From contig OX485803.1 in NCBI GenBank assembly GCA_950295325.1, forward strand, positions 34,425,554 to 34,489,553: a DNA stretch of 64,000 nucleotides. Reading direction: 5' to 3'. Under the pieces are notes generated by a model. That model saw only the letters and a program-made list of their open reading frames with translations, had not been told where the DNA came from and searched no databases. This document shows, one piece after another, positions 12,881-25,456 of this stretch (positions are counted from its first letter, which is position 1; every line of letters begins with the position of its first letter). The stretch is from Polytrichum commune. Its lineage: Eukaryota; Streptophyta; Polytrichopsida; Polytrichales; Polytrichaceae. A program made the translations under genes and the position numbers.

Positions 12881-12992
12881 TCCGAAGCCAATATTATATG
12901 AAAATTCTGGTGGGGGAATGAGGTTGAAAGCCATTGAGGCTTACATTCCTACTCCTTGGCCTCAACCTAAACCATCAAACTGGGTTCGAATA
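12862..12992 (+). pseudogene. Exon-like fragment of an unrecognised gene joined to the end of gene B
   Basis: Homology to gene A stops abruptly at about 12861. The sequence beyond reads in another frame as an exon-like stretch (LNPKPILYENS, then IEAYIPTPWPQPKPSNWVRI) ending at a good donor, gtaagt at 12993. Gene B's own frame hits TAA at 12878-12880 just after the join, adding only MAATS-like residues. I do not recognise the family. It may be a captured exon, or chance. Confidence 0.4.
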
Positions 12993-13034
12993 GTAAGTGA
13001 CAGTAGTCGCATCATTGTAAATCTATAATGCCAA

Positions 13035-13140
13035 AATTTCTTCGAGGAATGACAAGCAATGTTAGGTTTACATTTGGTGTTGGTGGTACTAGACTGTCGG
13101 TTGACAATGAATAATGAGCAAGACACATAGAGTTGTTGAC
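13035..13140. repeat. Dispersed repeat, copy 1 (pairs with about 28258-28385)
   Basis: The stretch with 'atgttaggtttacattt', 'gtgttggtg' and 'gagcaagacac' recurs at about 28278-28345 in the same orientation. It probably belongs to the same transposon family as the 27.6-28.4 kb repeat area. Confidence 0.6.
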
Positions 13141-13154
13141 ACTCAATACAATAT

Positions 13155-13270
13155 TTAAGGGAGCATCAAGGGGTATTTACACACAACCATGGTGGTTGAT
13201 GGTTCTAGTTTACACTCTTTGGGTTCGATTTTGAGGGATAATCATGGATAAGGTGCTTTGATGGCAGCCA
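13155..13270. repeat. Dispersed repeat, copy 2 (pairs with about 6985-7110)
   Basis: This is the second copy of the block described at 6985-7110. It shares 'acacacaaccatgg' and 'catggataa' with intervening similarity. No coding capacity is seen. Confidence 0.55.
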
Positions 13271-13654
13271 CTGTTTCTTCATGACCTACAACAACTTTTA
13301 CTTGGGAGTTAGTTGTTTTGCATATGGAGCTGTCCATGTTTGATAAGTTTTGCGTGCATCCTTGGGTAGTGCAGAGGTTCAAACATAACTTTCTATACCG
13401 GTGTGCTAAGAATCTAACTTATTTTGACATGCCAAGATGTGCTAAAATGAGTTCGGCCCTTGATGAACCGAAATAGGTTGCTCTTCATTCAAACTCAATC
13501 ATAGCCTTTGAGCATGCACCGTAAGTGGAAAAAAATTCTTTATGTTGTATACAAAGCAACCAATGAAATATCATTGGGGACCAACTTTTGACAGAAATTC
13601 TCATTGAGTTGAAGGATCAATTTATTGTAGTACAAAGTCAGTGAGTTTTACTAA

Positions 13655-14181
13655 GGGCTTGTTTAGACTTGGGGCCAAGGCCATTGGGAACGAAGGCCAA
13701 CATGTCCCATGTGGCATGCAAATGGGCCCCCAAGGCCATTAATAAGAAAGTAACCTAACTCCATTTATTGCTTTCATGTGTAAACCTATTTAGGAGGGGT
13801 TGGGGCCATTTAGAGGCTGCAATTATGAGAGGCTTATCCACGTACCAACGTACTTATGAACTATTCAATGGATAATGATTAAAGTATAATAAATTTAGAA
13901 TTTCTCCCCTCCTATTCAATGCTCAAAGAATAAACTACTACAAGCAAATAAAAGCTATGACAATGGCCTCAACTAAAGGGAAAGAGTTCACAAGGTTGGG
14001 AGCTCTCTTTTCCAAGGCTTGAGGCCATTGTCATGATGAATAAAATAATTTATTTGTTAATTGACCCCAACTCATGGTGTAAACTTGAAGAGGTGAGTCC
14101 CAACCTCTCTACCAATGAGAGGAGTGGATTTCCTTCACCCCAACCCATTTTTGAGCCTTGACTCCAAGTCTAAACCCGCCC
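13655..14181. mobile_element. Harbinger/Tourist-type MITE with TAA target duplication
   Basis: The ends are imperfect inverted repeats of about 27 bases. The left starts GGGCTTGTTTAGACTTGG; the right, read on the other strand, starts GGGCGGGTTTAGACTTGG. TAA flanks both sides (13652-13654 and 14182-14184). Terminal GGGC with a TAA/TTA trinucleotide duplication is the hallmark of PIF/Harbinger elements. The 527-bp interior has no coding frame, so it is non-autonomous. Confidence 0.88.
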
Positions 14182-14329
14182 TAACATTGTCAACAAATCT
14201 TATCCATTAAGTTTTGACATGCATTACCTAGGCCTTGTTACCACTCAAAGGTAGTCTTCACAATGCTTCTATCCCATGATGGATAAAGCCAATAAAATGT
14301 TATAGCAATGCGTAACTCCAAACAATATG

Positions 14330-14709
14330 CACCAATTCACATGGGGTCCCAACTCCACACTCCCACTCATGTTAGCAAGTCCCAACATGGACACAAAGTC
14401 CCAACTTTTGAGCCTCAAGAAACCATTAACATATGGTTAATTATCATTAAAGTTGGACCTTGATTATTTTATGCAAAAATATTCACATGACTTGTGTTGA
14501 GCGTTGGGCCTAGCTTTTTGCTCAACCCAACTCTCAACACAGGTCCCAAGCCTCACCTCCAAAAAGTGTTGCCATGTAGGCATCCATGTCATACTTGGGA
14601 GCCCATGTAGAATGGTGAGTCCCAACTTCCATGCTCTCAATAACTGAGATCGCACAGAGTGACCTCAAGTGACTTGGGATTCAGGACTTGGGAACCCGTG
14701 TGAACTGGC
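14330..14709. mobile_element. MITE family copy 1 (pairs with 34860-35249)
   Basis: About 380 bases match 34860-35249 along their whole length. Landmarks are 'gttagcaagtcccaacatgga', 'aggcatccatgtcata', 'gtcccaac' and 'tccatgctctca'. Both copies end in inverted repeats of the type CCAGTTCACACGGGGTCCCAA. The insertion site duplication is unclear for this copy. Confidence 0.8.
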
Positions 14710-15180
14710 TAAGTCACATTGAAGTAGAAGCGCCCACAACTGATCATTGAAGAGATTCTCCGCTAGATCTGAAGAAGTATAAGGCAGTGCAAACTTATCC
14801 CGCATAGGAAGATAGATTCATGATAACTTCAAATTTTTTTTGGGTAATTTTATTCTCTAAATTGAAATTACTATGAAATTTTGAAGCCAAAAATATGATC
14901 CAAACATATTACCAATGTCTAGAGTCTGCCATAACTGCTCATTTTAACCGCTCATTTCTCCTCACTTTAACACTTAAAACCAGGGCATGTGTCATGGCAC
15001 TATTGGTTCGGGCTTGATCGAATTTCAGTCCCAACTCGATGGTAATTCCAGTATCTTATAGATTGCTAATGGGTCCTGGTCGGGAATAGGCGCCTCTATT
15101 ATAAATAGCATAGACGGTATAATGGTCCTGAAGCCGTCCAGTGTGGCCGGGGCTTCCACGATGGAGTCAAGTGTCGGCCA
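14710..15180. other. Intergenic DNA before gene C
   Basis: No gene or recognisable element is seen. The end of the stretch runs into the leader that gene C shares with gene B. Confidence 0.5.
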
Positions 15181-16959
15181 CCGGGAGCTTCATACGGAAT
15201 TAGGTAAGAGAGACCCTATCGCCGTGAGGCTCCTAAGACTGCGGAGCCCGTCTTCTTCATGAGCTTACGGCATGCCGTGTGCGGGGCTGCAGGTGTCGGT
15301 ATTGAAATGTGTCTATGTAATGTGTATGGCCTGCCCAATTGGGATGATTCACTTGCGCGAAATTTCCATTAGATTGCCAGCAGGCAGTCGGAGTGTTTCC
15401 CATCAGGGAGGGAAATGTGTGATGTGATCTGCAATGGCAAGGTATGACATACTCCATGGCCATCACATCGTCCCCACTTCCCATTTCCCATTTTCATTTC
15501 CAAAGCTCCGGAGTGCACTCACATAGTCACGCAGGGAGCTTATTTGACGCGGAAGAAGAAGAGGATTTACATTCCTAGGGAGGAAGAGGAGGAGGCGAGC
15601 TCACTGTGCGGTGAGGCTTCTTCATCAGAGGTAAGTTGTGGTTGCGCCACTGGGTTTGATGTGGTCACACAACAAAGTTCACTCATTGGCCAGCTTCTGG
15701 AGAATTACATCGTCAGGTTCAGCTGTAGTTTGTGTGAATCAGACCCACAAATTAGTTTGTGGGCTTCTTGTGGCTAGTTAATTATGTTGGGGTTTGGTAT
15801 GTCATCTCCTAAAAGGCTGCAAAGGAGGGCACCGCGGGTGTTTTTTGGGGGAATAATATCTCCATGGCCACATGTAGGAGGGCACTCTTTGAATTTGCAA
15901 ATTTTTTATGGAAAATGAATCAAACCCACAAATTAGTCTGTGGCCAATTACTTGTGTTGGGGGTTATGTCTCCCTTCTCATTTTGTAAGAAACTTGTTCA
16001 CGGCCATGTCATGTAGAGGAGGCACAATTTATACTTTCAAATTCTGGAAGGCAAATGGTAGTGGGTCTTGGCTGGTGAGGAGGTTTGTGATTGAGCTGTG
16101 ATTATGAGGTTCATCATTCCTTGTTTTTGGTGCGGAATCAGATGAACCGAGAGATCGATCGATCAGTGCGCTGCTCATGGTCATCACAAGTCTTTGCTGT
16201 TGGGCTTTCTTGCATGTCTTGGCTTCTGGAGATGGTTGTGAGTATTAAGGTTCATCTCAAGATTGATATGTTGAAAGTCTTCCTCTTAATTTTTTTGTCC
16301 GGTCAGAAAGTGATTCTTAAGAGCCTCGTTTCTTGCATTCATGAAGTTGTGGTGGTAAGAGCCGGCGTCCCCTGTTTTGTCCTCAATCTCCATCTGCAAG
16401 AAGATTCGAACAACTTCAACCTGTGTCTCGCACATGTGTATGTGTACATGTGTCCATGTTAAGTGCCTTGTCGATTCTATCCCCTGTTTGAGTGCTCCCT
16501 GCGTGTGGTCATCCGGCCTTCTTTTTGTGGGGTCACTTGCATCTGCCTCCACTTTGCACTACAAATCTCTTCACTGCAATTGTCTTGCTCCAATTACTAA
16601 AGTAAGAACCAAATCGATGCAATTGGGTGTGGGATGGCGATTTGAGAATGAGTTTGTTAGTTAAACCCTAAGCAGCTGTGGCAAACTCTCAGTAAGAGTT
16701 GAAAGTAAGATTTAGGATTTAGGGTGCTCAGAGTCTTGGACAGAATAGTCATGTCAATTTTCGCATGGCATACGGAGGGATATCTTTCTAAACGCTGGTT
16801 TGTGGGTCTTGAAGTCCTGTATAATATACTCATTTCTTTAATTATTTATCTGTGCAGTACTTAAGAGGTCTCTCAAGTGGTAGTACTGCTGACTTTTGTG
16901 ACTTTGTTGGCGAGACTCTCCCCCAGCTTATTATTATACCTTGGTCTTCGTCACCTGCC
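15181..16959 (+). promoter_or_regulatory. Gene C 5' leader, shared with gene B
   Basis: This region is homologous to about 7690-9084. It includes a likely 5' UTR exon ending at the donor after 15630 (cagag|gtaagt) and a leader intron ending at the acceptor tgtgcag at 16851-16857. From 16858 the frame of gene C is already open, and its first ATG is at 16960. Gene B lacks the segment corresponding to about 16858-17068. Confidence 0.6.
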
Positions 16960-19900
16960 ATGTGGAACTTCGCCATGAACATAGCAGGTATAGGGTGTTG
17001 TGCGGCAAAGGGTTCTGATAGAGCTGTGCACAAAATTGTCAATGTCCTGTACGCCTATAAGGATACTTTGAATGACCTAAAAGAAGCTGAGGAGATTATG
17101 AAGAGCGAAGGCACCCCTGAAGATGTTGACCTAATCCAAGTTGCGAAAACTTTGCGGGAGAGGGTTGCAAAACTGCTACTCGATGTACTTGAGGTTCGTA
17201 AATTGCAAGAATGTTTGGGTGTAGCTCAACCTGCTCCTCATGCACCGGCTTTCTCATCAACACTATGTGAGTATCCAGAAGTTAGTTGTGCTGGGGTCGG
17301 TGGAGAAGCAAAGAAAAGAAAAGTTCTACTGTCGAAATCAGGTGCAAAAACAAAGATAAGTGTTGGTGGATCAAAGGATGGTGTTGTTGTTCACACGGAC
17401 CTTAAGGGAAAGGGAAGAGTGTTGTCGGAGGGTGAACTCTTGCGTGGGTTTGGTAAGCACGTTGCAGAGGAGGAGATGAACCCATTGATATGGAGTAACT
17501 TGCCCGTGAATCTCGTAGAACTTGTGTTGGCTCTTGTAGTTCCACAAATTGAGGATTCTTCGCAATGCCAGTCGACCCGACTTCCAGATACACTGCCGCC
17601 AAGCAAGGTTAATTCATACCCATCTCCATAACTAAGGCATAAGAAATGTTTGAGGAGACACAAGAGTTATCCTTTAACTCAATGGGGCTTGAAGTCAGCA
17701 GTTGGTCCCGTATGACTTTTCATTGCTTGTTTTGCATACAATGTCAGCAAATTCTATTATTTGTGGTGCACGCCTGAAGGTAGTAGATTTGTATGAAGAG
17801 CAACCTATTTCAGCTGATTGAGGGCCAAACTGATTTTAGCACCTCTTGGCATGCCAAAATGAGCTTGATCCTCAATGAGTCACTATAAAATGTATGATTG
17901 ATTGAATGCTTTCATCCGAAACTTCTTTCATGGCATCATCAAACAATGAGCTTCAGTTCTGAAAACCTACATGGTCAATGTAATGACTCGAAATGTTTTC
18001 AGTCTCTTACCAGAGCAACTGATTGACACAGGTGTCGAAACTGATGTACACAAATTCTGGAAATGCCTTGCTCGCATTAGGATCAAATGCTGTCCACAAG
18101 CTTTGGAAGTGGCAACGAAGTGAACGAAACCCTAGTGGAAAGGTGCATTAACAATCATATATTTACTGTCATATATTTATAAACATCTAGTCTGTAATCT
18201 GGATGTCTTGAATTCAGCAGAGCTGTGACCCAGATTGTCTTTTATGTTAATAGTGCTCAGTCTTTGTATGTTACTACCTCTACTACTTGTAAAGTCTTGT
18301 TTGAGGTTTTTTTAGTGACTTTTGTTGTAGGCCTGTTCCATATAAACACCTCTCATCAATTTATCTGGTCCTTACTGATATGAGTGATCAAGTGTCTTGT
18401 TCAATTTCTTGGCTTATGACTGTCTATTGTTTTGATTCAACTTGGCAGGCTACAGCGAGTGTCCGCCCACAATTATGGCAACCTGTCAGTGGTATTACAA
18501 TGAAAAATGATATTAATGACACCTTTTCTGAGGGAGCAATGCCTTGCATGGCACTCTCCAAGAATGATTCCTATGTGATGTCCGGTTCAGGGGGTAAAGT
18601 GTCCCTTTTCAACATGATGACATTTAAGGTATCCACTATCTCTTTCTTTTAGAAAATAATTTTATAAAACAGATAATAACGATCATAACCTATTTCTGTT
18701 GTATTTTAGTGAGTGTCTTGTCACACATGCCTGAAGACCACACAGCCATGATCAACTAAGGGATGTGGCCCTATTGTTGGCACTTGCAACTCTACAGATA
18801 ATTGTGGCTGCTGGGTCAAATTGGGAACTATCTCACCCGGTTAGCAAATGGAAATCACATTGATTTTCACTGCAAGTTTGAGAATTGGAGTTGAGATGAG
18901 AAAGCTATAAGGGGTCAAAGTGAAGATACATATGTATATATATATATACACATTTTTAGTTTTCTTTTCTTATCAAGTGATCGCATCAGCCCACGTGTTA
19001 ACTATGGAACCTAGAATGGTGTCTGTATTTTGAGCACATAGTCCAATCTCATTGTGAAATGTGTCTTTTTTGGTGTCCATTCTTAACTACAAGCCTGTGC
19101 CATAGACCACTCAAATATAGGTGTCGAACTCAGAACAGTGACCACATAAGGCCCACATACATACCTTAGTTGACCATGGGAGCAAAATTTCACTTGGTTT
19201 CGTTCAGAGTTAAGTTTTGAATTACTGTTGTGTACGCCCACTGCAGATTATGACGACATTTATGCCTTCACCACCTGCTGCAACAGTTATTGCATTTCAT
19301 CCTCAAGACAACAACATTATTGCACTTGGGATGGAGGACTCTTCTATCCAGATCTACAATGTCCGTGTAGATGAGGTTTGTGCTTTCTTCACCATCATGT
19401 GAACTTTCAAACCCTCACTTCTTTTTCTTTTTGTAGTATGTTGGAACACCAACAGTTGTAGTATTGATACCAATGTTGGGCTGGTATATAGGTGAATCCA
19501 TGGTATTGATACACATTGTCAATAACAGTTTCAAAATTGTAATACTAGTCATACACCTATTGATACTTGGTGGGTATTATGAGATAAGAGTCATTGTATA
19601 CCCAAGTCATTATTTGGGTCGATACCATAAGACCATTTGGATACTAGGGAAGTTTTAACAACTCATTAAGGTTCTTGCATGGTATATAGACCAGTACGGT
19701 ATCAAAAGCATAAATATCCTCAAAAACTCATATCCTACTAGTATGAAATTAATGTGAAATCATGATTAAATACACCCAAGTGGTGTCAAAAAAAGGTGAT
19801 ACTAGTCCAACATGGGTTGATGCATGAGCTTCTGAATCATTTTTTCATGTATGTTTCATTAGGGGGACAATAAAATGGCTTTATTACGATCATATGTTAA

Positions 19901-22577
19901 ATATTGGTTCCTCCAATTCTGTGCAGGTCAAGACAAAGTTGAAGGGACACCACAAGAGAATTACTGGCTTGGCCTTTTCCAACACTCTGAATGTTCTAGT
20001 ATCATCAGGGGCAGATGCCCAGGTAATAAATATACTTGATCATGGGTAGGGATGCCTTGCAATTGTTTGAATTTTTTCTGGTGGCCTCAAATCAGTGTTT
20101 ATGTCACAGCGGTGTTGCGACCAGTAGTGTTGGACTGGTATCATCTTTTTTGGATACCACTTATATAATGAGGCTTTCACATTTTTTGGTACCAGTAGAG
20201 TATGGGTTTTTGATAATGCTTTTGTGTGTGATTCCATTGGGTTCTATATACCATCCAAGAGCCTTCATACCTAGGTAATAGTGCTCTAGTATCAATATGG
20301 TACTAGGTGGTAATTACCCAAATAACAACTCGGGGTATACAAGGATTTTTTTTCATTTTGTGATGCCCACCAATAATTTTTGTTTAAAAAACCATTTGGG
20401 TCTATTTGCCATCCAAGATGCTTCATACCTAGGTAAAATTACTTAGTAGCAATATGGTGTATTGACCTAAGAACAACTCAGATATAAAAAGATTCTCTCA
20501 TCTTGTGATACCCACCAAGTACAATATTTGATTGATATTACAATTCTGATATCGATCGGGTAGGTTCTTTGATGCCATTATTGATGTTGTGTATTGATAC
20601 CATACTTTTAGCTATGAACCAGTCCAACATATTCAAATGTATTAAAAGGATGCACAGTGCATACTTCTAATTTTACACATGGCCTTAGAATCTGATGTAT
20701 GGTTTTGGGTGCCAGATATCTGTGTGGTGTACAAGTGCATGGAGAAGGCGCAATGTTGCGGTAGTACAGCCAGTAGGGGGATTACCTTATATGGATGAAA
20801 CTCTTGTACAATTCCACAAAGACCAAGTCAAACTTCTTGTTGTCCGGGAGTCGCAGCTGGCCATTTATGATGCTGACACATTGACTCGTCTTTGCCAGGT
20901 AGGTATTGTTTTTGGACACAATGCAAACTTACCTCCTTGAACACTTTTTTGTGCTAGTTTCTTATACTCTCAGGTTGCACAACCAAACTCTGATGCAATC
21001 AGTGTAAGGATTGGTTTACATAGGGCATTTGGCTCTATTGTGGGCCTTCCAACTCCACAGACAATTTTGGTTGTTGGAATGGATCAGAATGAGAATTGTT
21101 TCCTCCAGTTTGCATATGTAAATTACACAAATTTCATTTTAAGTTGCAGAATTGGAGCTGAGATTACAAATTTGTAAGAGGTCTAAGTGAACCTTATCTT
21201 TCTCTTAAGTTGATCACATAAGCCCTCTCAATTGTATTAACTACAGAACCTAGATTTGTGTCTATATTGTGAGCACATAGTCTAAACTTATTGTAACATG
21301 TGTCTTTTTAGTGTCCATCCTCAACTACAAGCCTTGCCATATATATTTCTCAAGTACAAGGTGTCCAATCTAGAAGAGTGATAACACAAGGCCCACATAT
21401 CTTGTAATGAATTGGGTCATTCAAATATTTTTAGACATTTCTCCAGGTTGCCAAAAATAATCTCTACAAAGTTTGGTCATGAACACATTTTTCACAATGT
21501 CTATGTTCTCGAAGTTATCTGTTTTTTGTTTGCTGACTTTCATGGCTGGTGTTGGTATTTTTAAGCTTACTTTGGTTTTGGTGTGTTGGCTGTGTATGCA
21601 GTGGGTGCCTCAAAGATCATTGTTGCCTCAAAGATCATCCACATCACTTCTTACACATGCCACCTACTCATGTGACAGCCAGCTTGTATTTGCAGGATTT
21701 CATGATGGTTGTGTAGGGATCTTTGATGCAAAAAATTTAGAGCCATGTTGTTGGCTTGCTCCTTCTATATACATACCTCAAGGTGTTCACAGGTACGTAC
21801 CAATGTTGGACCAATATATAGATAAATGCATGGCATCAATACATATTTTCAATACTAATATCAAAGAATCTACCCAGGTGGTATCAAACATTGTAGTCTA
21901 GTCAGATATTGGTACTTGGTGGGGTATCACAAGATGAGAGAATCTTTGTATACCCAAATCCTATTTAGACCAATACCATCCCATTACCATATTTGATACT
22001 AGGGTAATTCTACCTAGGTATGAAGGTTTTTGGATGAGATGTAGACCTGAATAGTATCAAGAACAAAAATATCCTCAAATACCCATTACCTGTATACAAA
22101 ATAAAATGGAAAGTTCTCATTATATACCCAAGTGCATATTGATGCTGAGAATATCCACCACCTTAGTATCAGGCTCCCATGATGATTCTAAGTCATCCTC
22201 AAAACTTTGCATCCTTGTAATTTTTGCATATGTATTTTGAATCAAGACATACTTTGGTGCATTGGAATTCCTTGTGAATTGCTAATGACAACCATTTTTT
22301 TTCTTGTTTTAATGTTCTATCGTCAACACTTAAAGTGACTATCTTAGCACCATCTACCTTATGTGTTCCCAAATTTTGTGTAAAATTTAATTGAGTCTGT
22401 TTCTGTGGCAGGTCCACTGTGTATCCCCTTGTGATTGCAGCTCACCCAATAGAGCCCAATCAATTTGCACTGGGCCTAAGTGATGGAGGTGTCCAAGTGA
22501 TTGAGCCTCTAGATGAAGAAGGAAAATGGGGAAATGGCCCCTCAGCAGAAAAGGGAAAGGGTACTGGTAGTGTATAA
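16960..22577 (+). CDS. Chimeric protein: F-box-like N-terminus fused to the second TOPLESS WD40 propeller (gene C)
   Basis: Exons 16960-17607, 18032-18142, 18449-18628, 19247-19375, 19927-20022, 20716-20898, 21602-21792 and 22412-22577 join in phase into 567 residues. Residues 1-172 are non-TPL. They hold an acidic helix-rich stretch and a KKRKV nuclear-localisation-like motif at 118-122. Residues 173-197 (MNPLIWSNLP, VELVLALVVPQ) are an F-box-like first half. From residue 198 the protein is the TPL C-terminal part: QCQSTRLPDTLP, LWKWQRSERN, ALSKNDSYVMSGSGG, HPQDNNIIALGMEDSSIQIYNV and LSDGGVQVIEPLDEEGKWG. The first propeller and LisH/CTLH are absent. Introns do not align with gene A, so this copy is older than gene B's TPL part. 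Three introns hold MITE copies. The frame is open upstream to 16858, so an upstream start is possible. Confidence 0.82.
19471..19815. mobile_element. hAT-like MITE (GTTGGACTGGTAT family) in gene C intron 4
   Basis: It begins CAATGTTGGGCTGGTAT and ends with the inverse-type ATACTAGTCCAACATG. Internal blocks ('gtattgatacacat', 'tacttggtggg', 'gtatacccaagt') recur in the other family copies. The flanks ATTGATAC and GTTGATGC agree at 6 of 8 positions, as a decayed 8-bp duplication would. Confidence 0.75.
20126..20640. mobile_element. hAT-like MITE of the same family, opposite orientation, in gene C intron 5
   Basis: It starts AGTGTTGGACTGGTATCA and ends with ACCAGTCCAACAT. Internal order is reversed relative to the 19471 copy, and two partly repeated middle blocks ('ccatccaaga', 'cataccta') suggest an internal duplication or two fused copies. 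Confidence 0.7.
21801..22180. mobile_element. Degenerate hAT-like MITE in gene C intron 7
   Basis: The left end 'ccaatgttggaccaatatatag' and internal blocks ('ggtacttggtggggtatcac', 'gtatacccaa') match the family. The right end is eroded and its boundary is approximate. Confidence 0.6.
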
Positions 22578-25447
22578 TTTTGGCGTTGCTATTTCTTGCA
22601 ATAGGGAGCAAGCTTTCTTGAGTCTTCAACGATCGAACCAAACCAAAAGTGTATTCATGTTCAAGTCTGTGGCCACTGTGGTCATGCTGCTTGCAAACTG
22701 GAGCACTCTGGAGCGAAGGGATGAAGCCTAAACTCTAAATCGTAAATCCTAATCCCTAATCCCTTCTAATCCCTTCCTCTTTAGGGTTAAGGGTTTATTC
22801 AGAAAGTGGATTGGGTCCAAGTGGAAAGCATGAGACCAGGTCTATTTACTTTGGACTAAACTACATCAGACACGGTATGCGAGATGGGTAAATATGCTAC
22901 ACAGGCCATGTAAAGAAAATTCCCACAAAGCTTGGCCGAAGTTACAACATGGCCTATGCAAATGCTCATGCAGATGATGATGTCTTATACATTTTTGTAG
23001 ATCAGAGTGGTGGGTGCCGCTGTCTCGCTAATATTTCAGAGTTTTTTTGGTCTTATGGATGACTCTTTTTACAGCATCTGATTCTCCACCACAAACAATT
23101 AGGAGTTGGAAAGGAGATAACAGAACACTTTCTTTTTATGCGCTAAATTCATATGATGCATGAATGTACTGCAATGTTCTTACCATGAATATTACCTTGA
23201 TTTTTTGGCAAGAGTTTGAGCAATGCTAGAGTTATATGCCATGTGTTTCCGATCAAGTAGAGTGATCCTTTCCTTGCAACATTGTAGATGTTCAAAAATC
23301 TGAGACTATTAATTGAGACAATTGGACTATCAAATTGACATTATTCTCAAATAGTCGAATTCAAATGGAACATCAAGTGTACATTAGCCTCTATCCCATG
23401 GAGGCTATCGCACTCCGCCATTTTAGGGATTGGGTGACTTGACACGATCTTGATGTACATTAAATCCCATTAGCTTTTTAACTTCTTGGACTTCAAAATC
23501 GATTTCATTTCATTTCATTGGTCATGCAATTAGCAAGACGAGTATTTGTTGTGAAGTCATGTTTTTTTTGTTCCATATGCTTTGATCTGGATTGTGAGAA
23601 ATGGTTCTTGGAATACTCATTTTCCTGGCCTCTTCTCATAATTCATGGTTTCTCCTTAACCTCTAAATGCTTTGAATACCCGCACCCAATCTCCTCAGAT
23701 AACATATTCCTGGCGTCCAAATTCAAAATACCATATCTTTAAGGTCAGGAATGTATTTAAGATAAGGTATGTGGGTGTTATTTGGTCAGTTTTTCATGTT
23801 CTCCAACTTCTCATTTTTAGATTTACAAAGGAATTTTTTGCTACATTAGCAAATCTACAATGAAGCATCAACAAAACTACAATGAAGCGTCAACAAAAAT
23901 TGGATTGAAAATCGGACTTCCATTGATTTAGTTATGGTTATGGGAAGCGCATGTTTGTTGATTCCAAATTTTATTGAAGACTTAGGCCCTTCTAATTGTG
24001 TTCATTATTAAGTGAGGAGAAGTTAATAAAATTTGACGACGTATCCAAATCTCTTTAAACATGTGTCTTTATGGTGTTTGTTCTTTGATCCTCATCTAAC
24101 CATGCACCGGTCAAATACATGATTTAGATAGAGAGAAGTAACGGAATAAGACCAACATACCTCAGTAAGAGCTTTTCATCTTGGAAGGTTACGATTCTTG
24201 GCACTCACACCAACAATATGAAGAAATGTTGATGAAGATATCTCATCATCCATTATAAAGAGAGAATACACAATTAGTATGAAATCAATGAAAGTGTTTC
24301 ATAGTTAACCTATGAACTATCTCTTGTTGGTGGCCACCCAATTCAAGTTATGCTCTAGTCTTAGAACTAGATTGGTATTCACGATTATTTCTTGGTTGGC
24401 TCAAGGATAGTGAGGGTCTTCAAGGATACATATGGTATTTAATGCAAGGAGTCTTGCTATGGGCTCAAGTAGGCATTTAAGCAATAGAATTGTCACGTGG
24501 CTCGGTTGACTTGTGTTGGGTGCCTACTTCATCTGTTAACATGGCAAAATGTGTCCAATATCAGACGTAGTGGTCAAGCCATGACATGATCATCAATTAC
24601 AAGCGATAATGTGCCCTCTTGTATTCATTAGGAATAAGTAGTGTGTTGTTTGCTTGATTAGTTGAGATGGCCATGTCATAATTTTATGTTCATAGCAATT
24701 ACCTCATTGGCTGGGAAGTGTTGTGGTGTAGTTGAACTAAAATAAGAGTTAGCAGGACCAACATGTGGCCTTTTATGTGTACTATGCAACAGATGGTCCA
24801 ATTTGGGGAGTTGCCATTTTTGAAAGGCGTCTACTGATAGGCTCCTCCTTTGAAGGAAGATCGTGGAGGGAAGCTATGAGCTAAGTACATAATAAGTGCA
24901 ACACCCTTTATTGACATGGTACATGTGAGAAGTTAGCAAGAGGCAACTAGTATAGACGAACCCCTTAAGGTTGTTGTTTGAGGAAAATTGTATGTGATGT
25001 GTACAATTGGTGTTGATGCCTAAATAAAGGGTGTTGTTAAAGTTTTGTGGGACTAAATTTTGGTCTTGTGGACTAAACACCTCTAAACTAATAGAATGCC
25101 CAATATGGACACTAGTAATTAGTAACCAATATCCAAATTGCTTAACTTAACCATCATGATAACCCCTATGATATTCCCTCCCTCCTCCCCCCATATATAT
25201 ATATATATTTCAAGGTGCTACGCACATAAGGATCTACCCTTTGGATGAATTGATGATTGGTTGAAAGTTGTTGTGTTGTGTTGTGAAAGTTGAAGGTTGA
25301 CCTTTTCTTGTTTATAACTCCCCCCATGCCTTATTCTTGGAGTCAAGGTTAATTTAGGTTCTAATTAGTTCTATCTAGGTTCTTACATAAAAATCTAGTT
25401 ATCTAGAATCATTATATTCGTTAATAAGAGACTTTGGAAAGTCTCAA
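22578..25447. other. Gene C 3' flank and intergenic DNA
   Basis: The first few hundred bases are the likely 3' UTR and flank shared in part with gene A. No gene is supported beyond that. A block at about 23445-23520 resembles 54835-54910 in the same orientation, with 'ttcatttcatttcatt' against 'tttcatttcaattcaa' and matching neighbours. An (AT)n run sits at about 25193-25207. Confidence 0.55.
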
Positions 25448-25456
25448 AATAAACTT

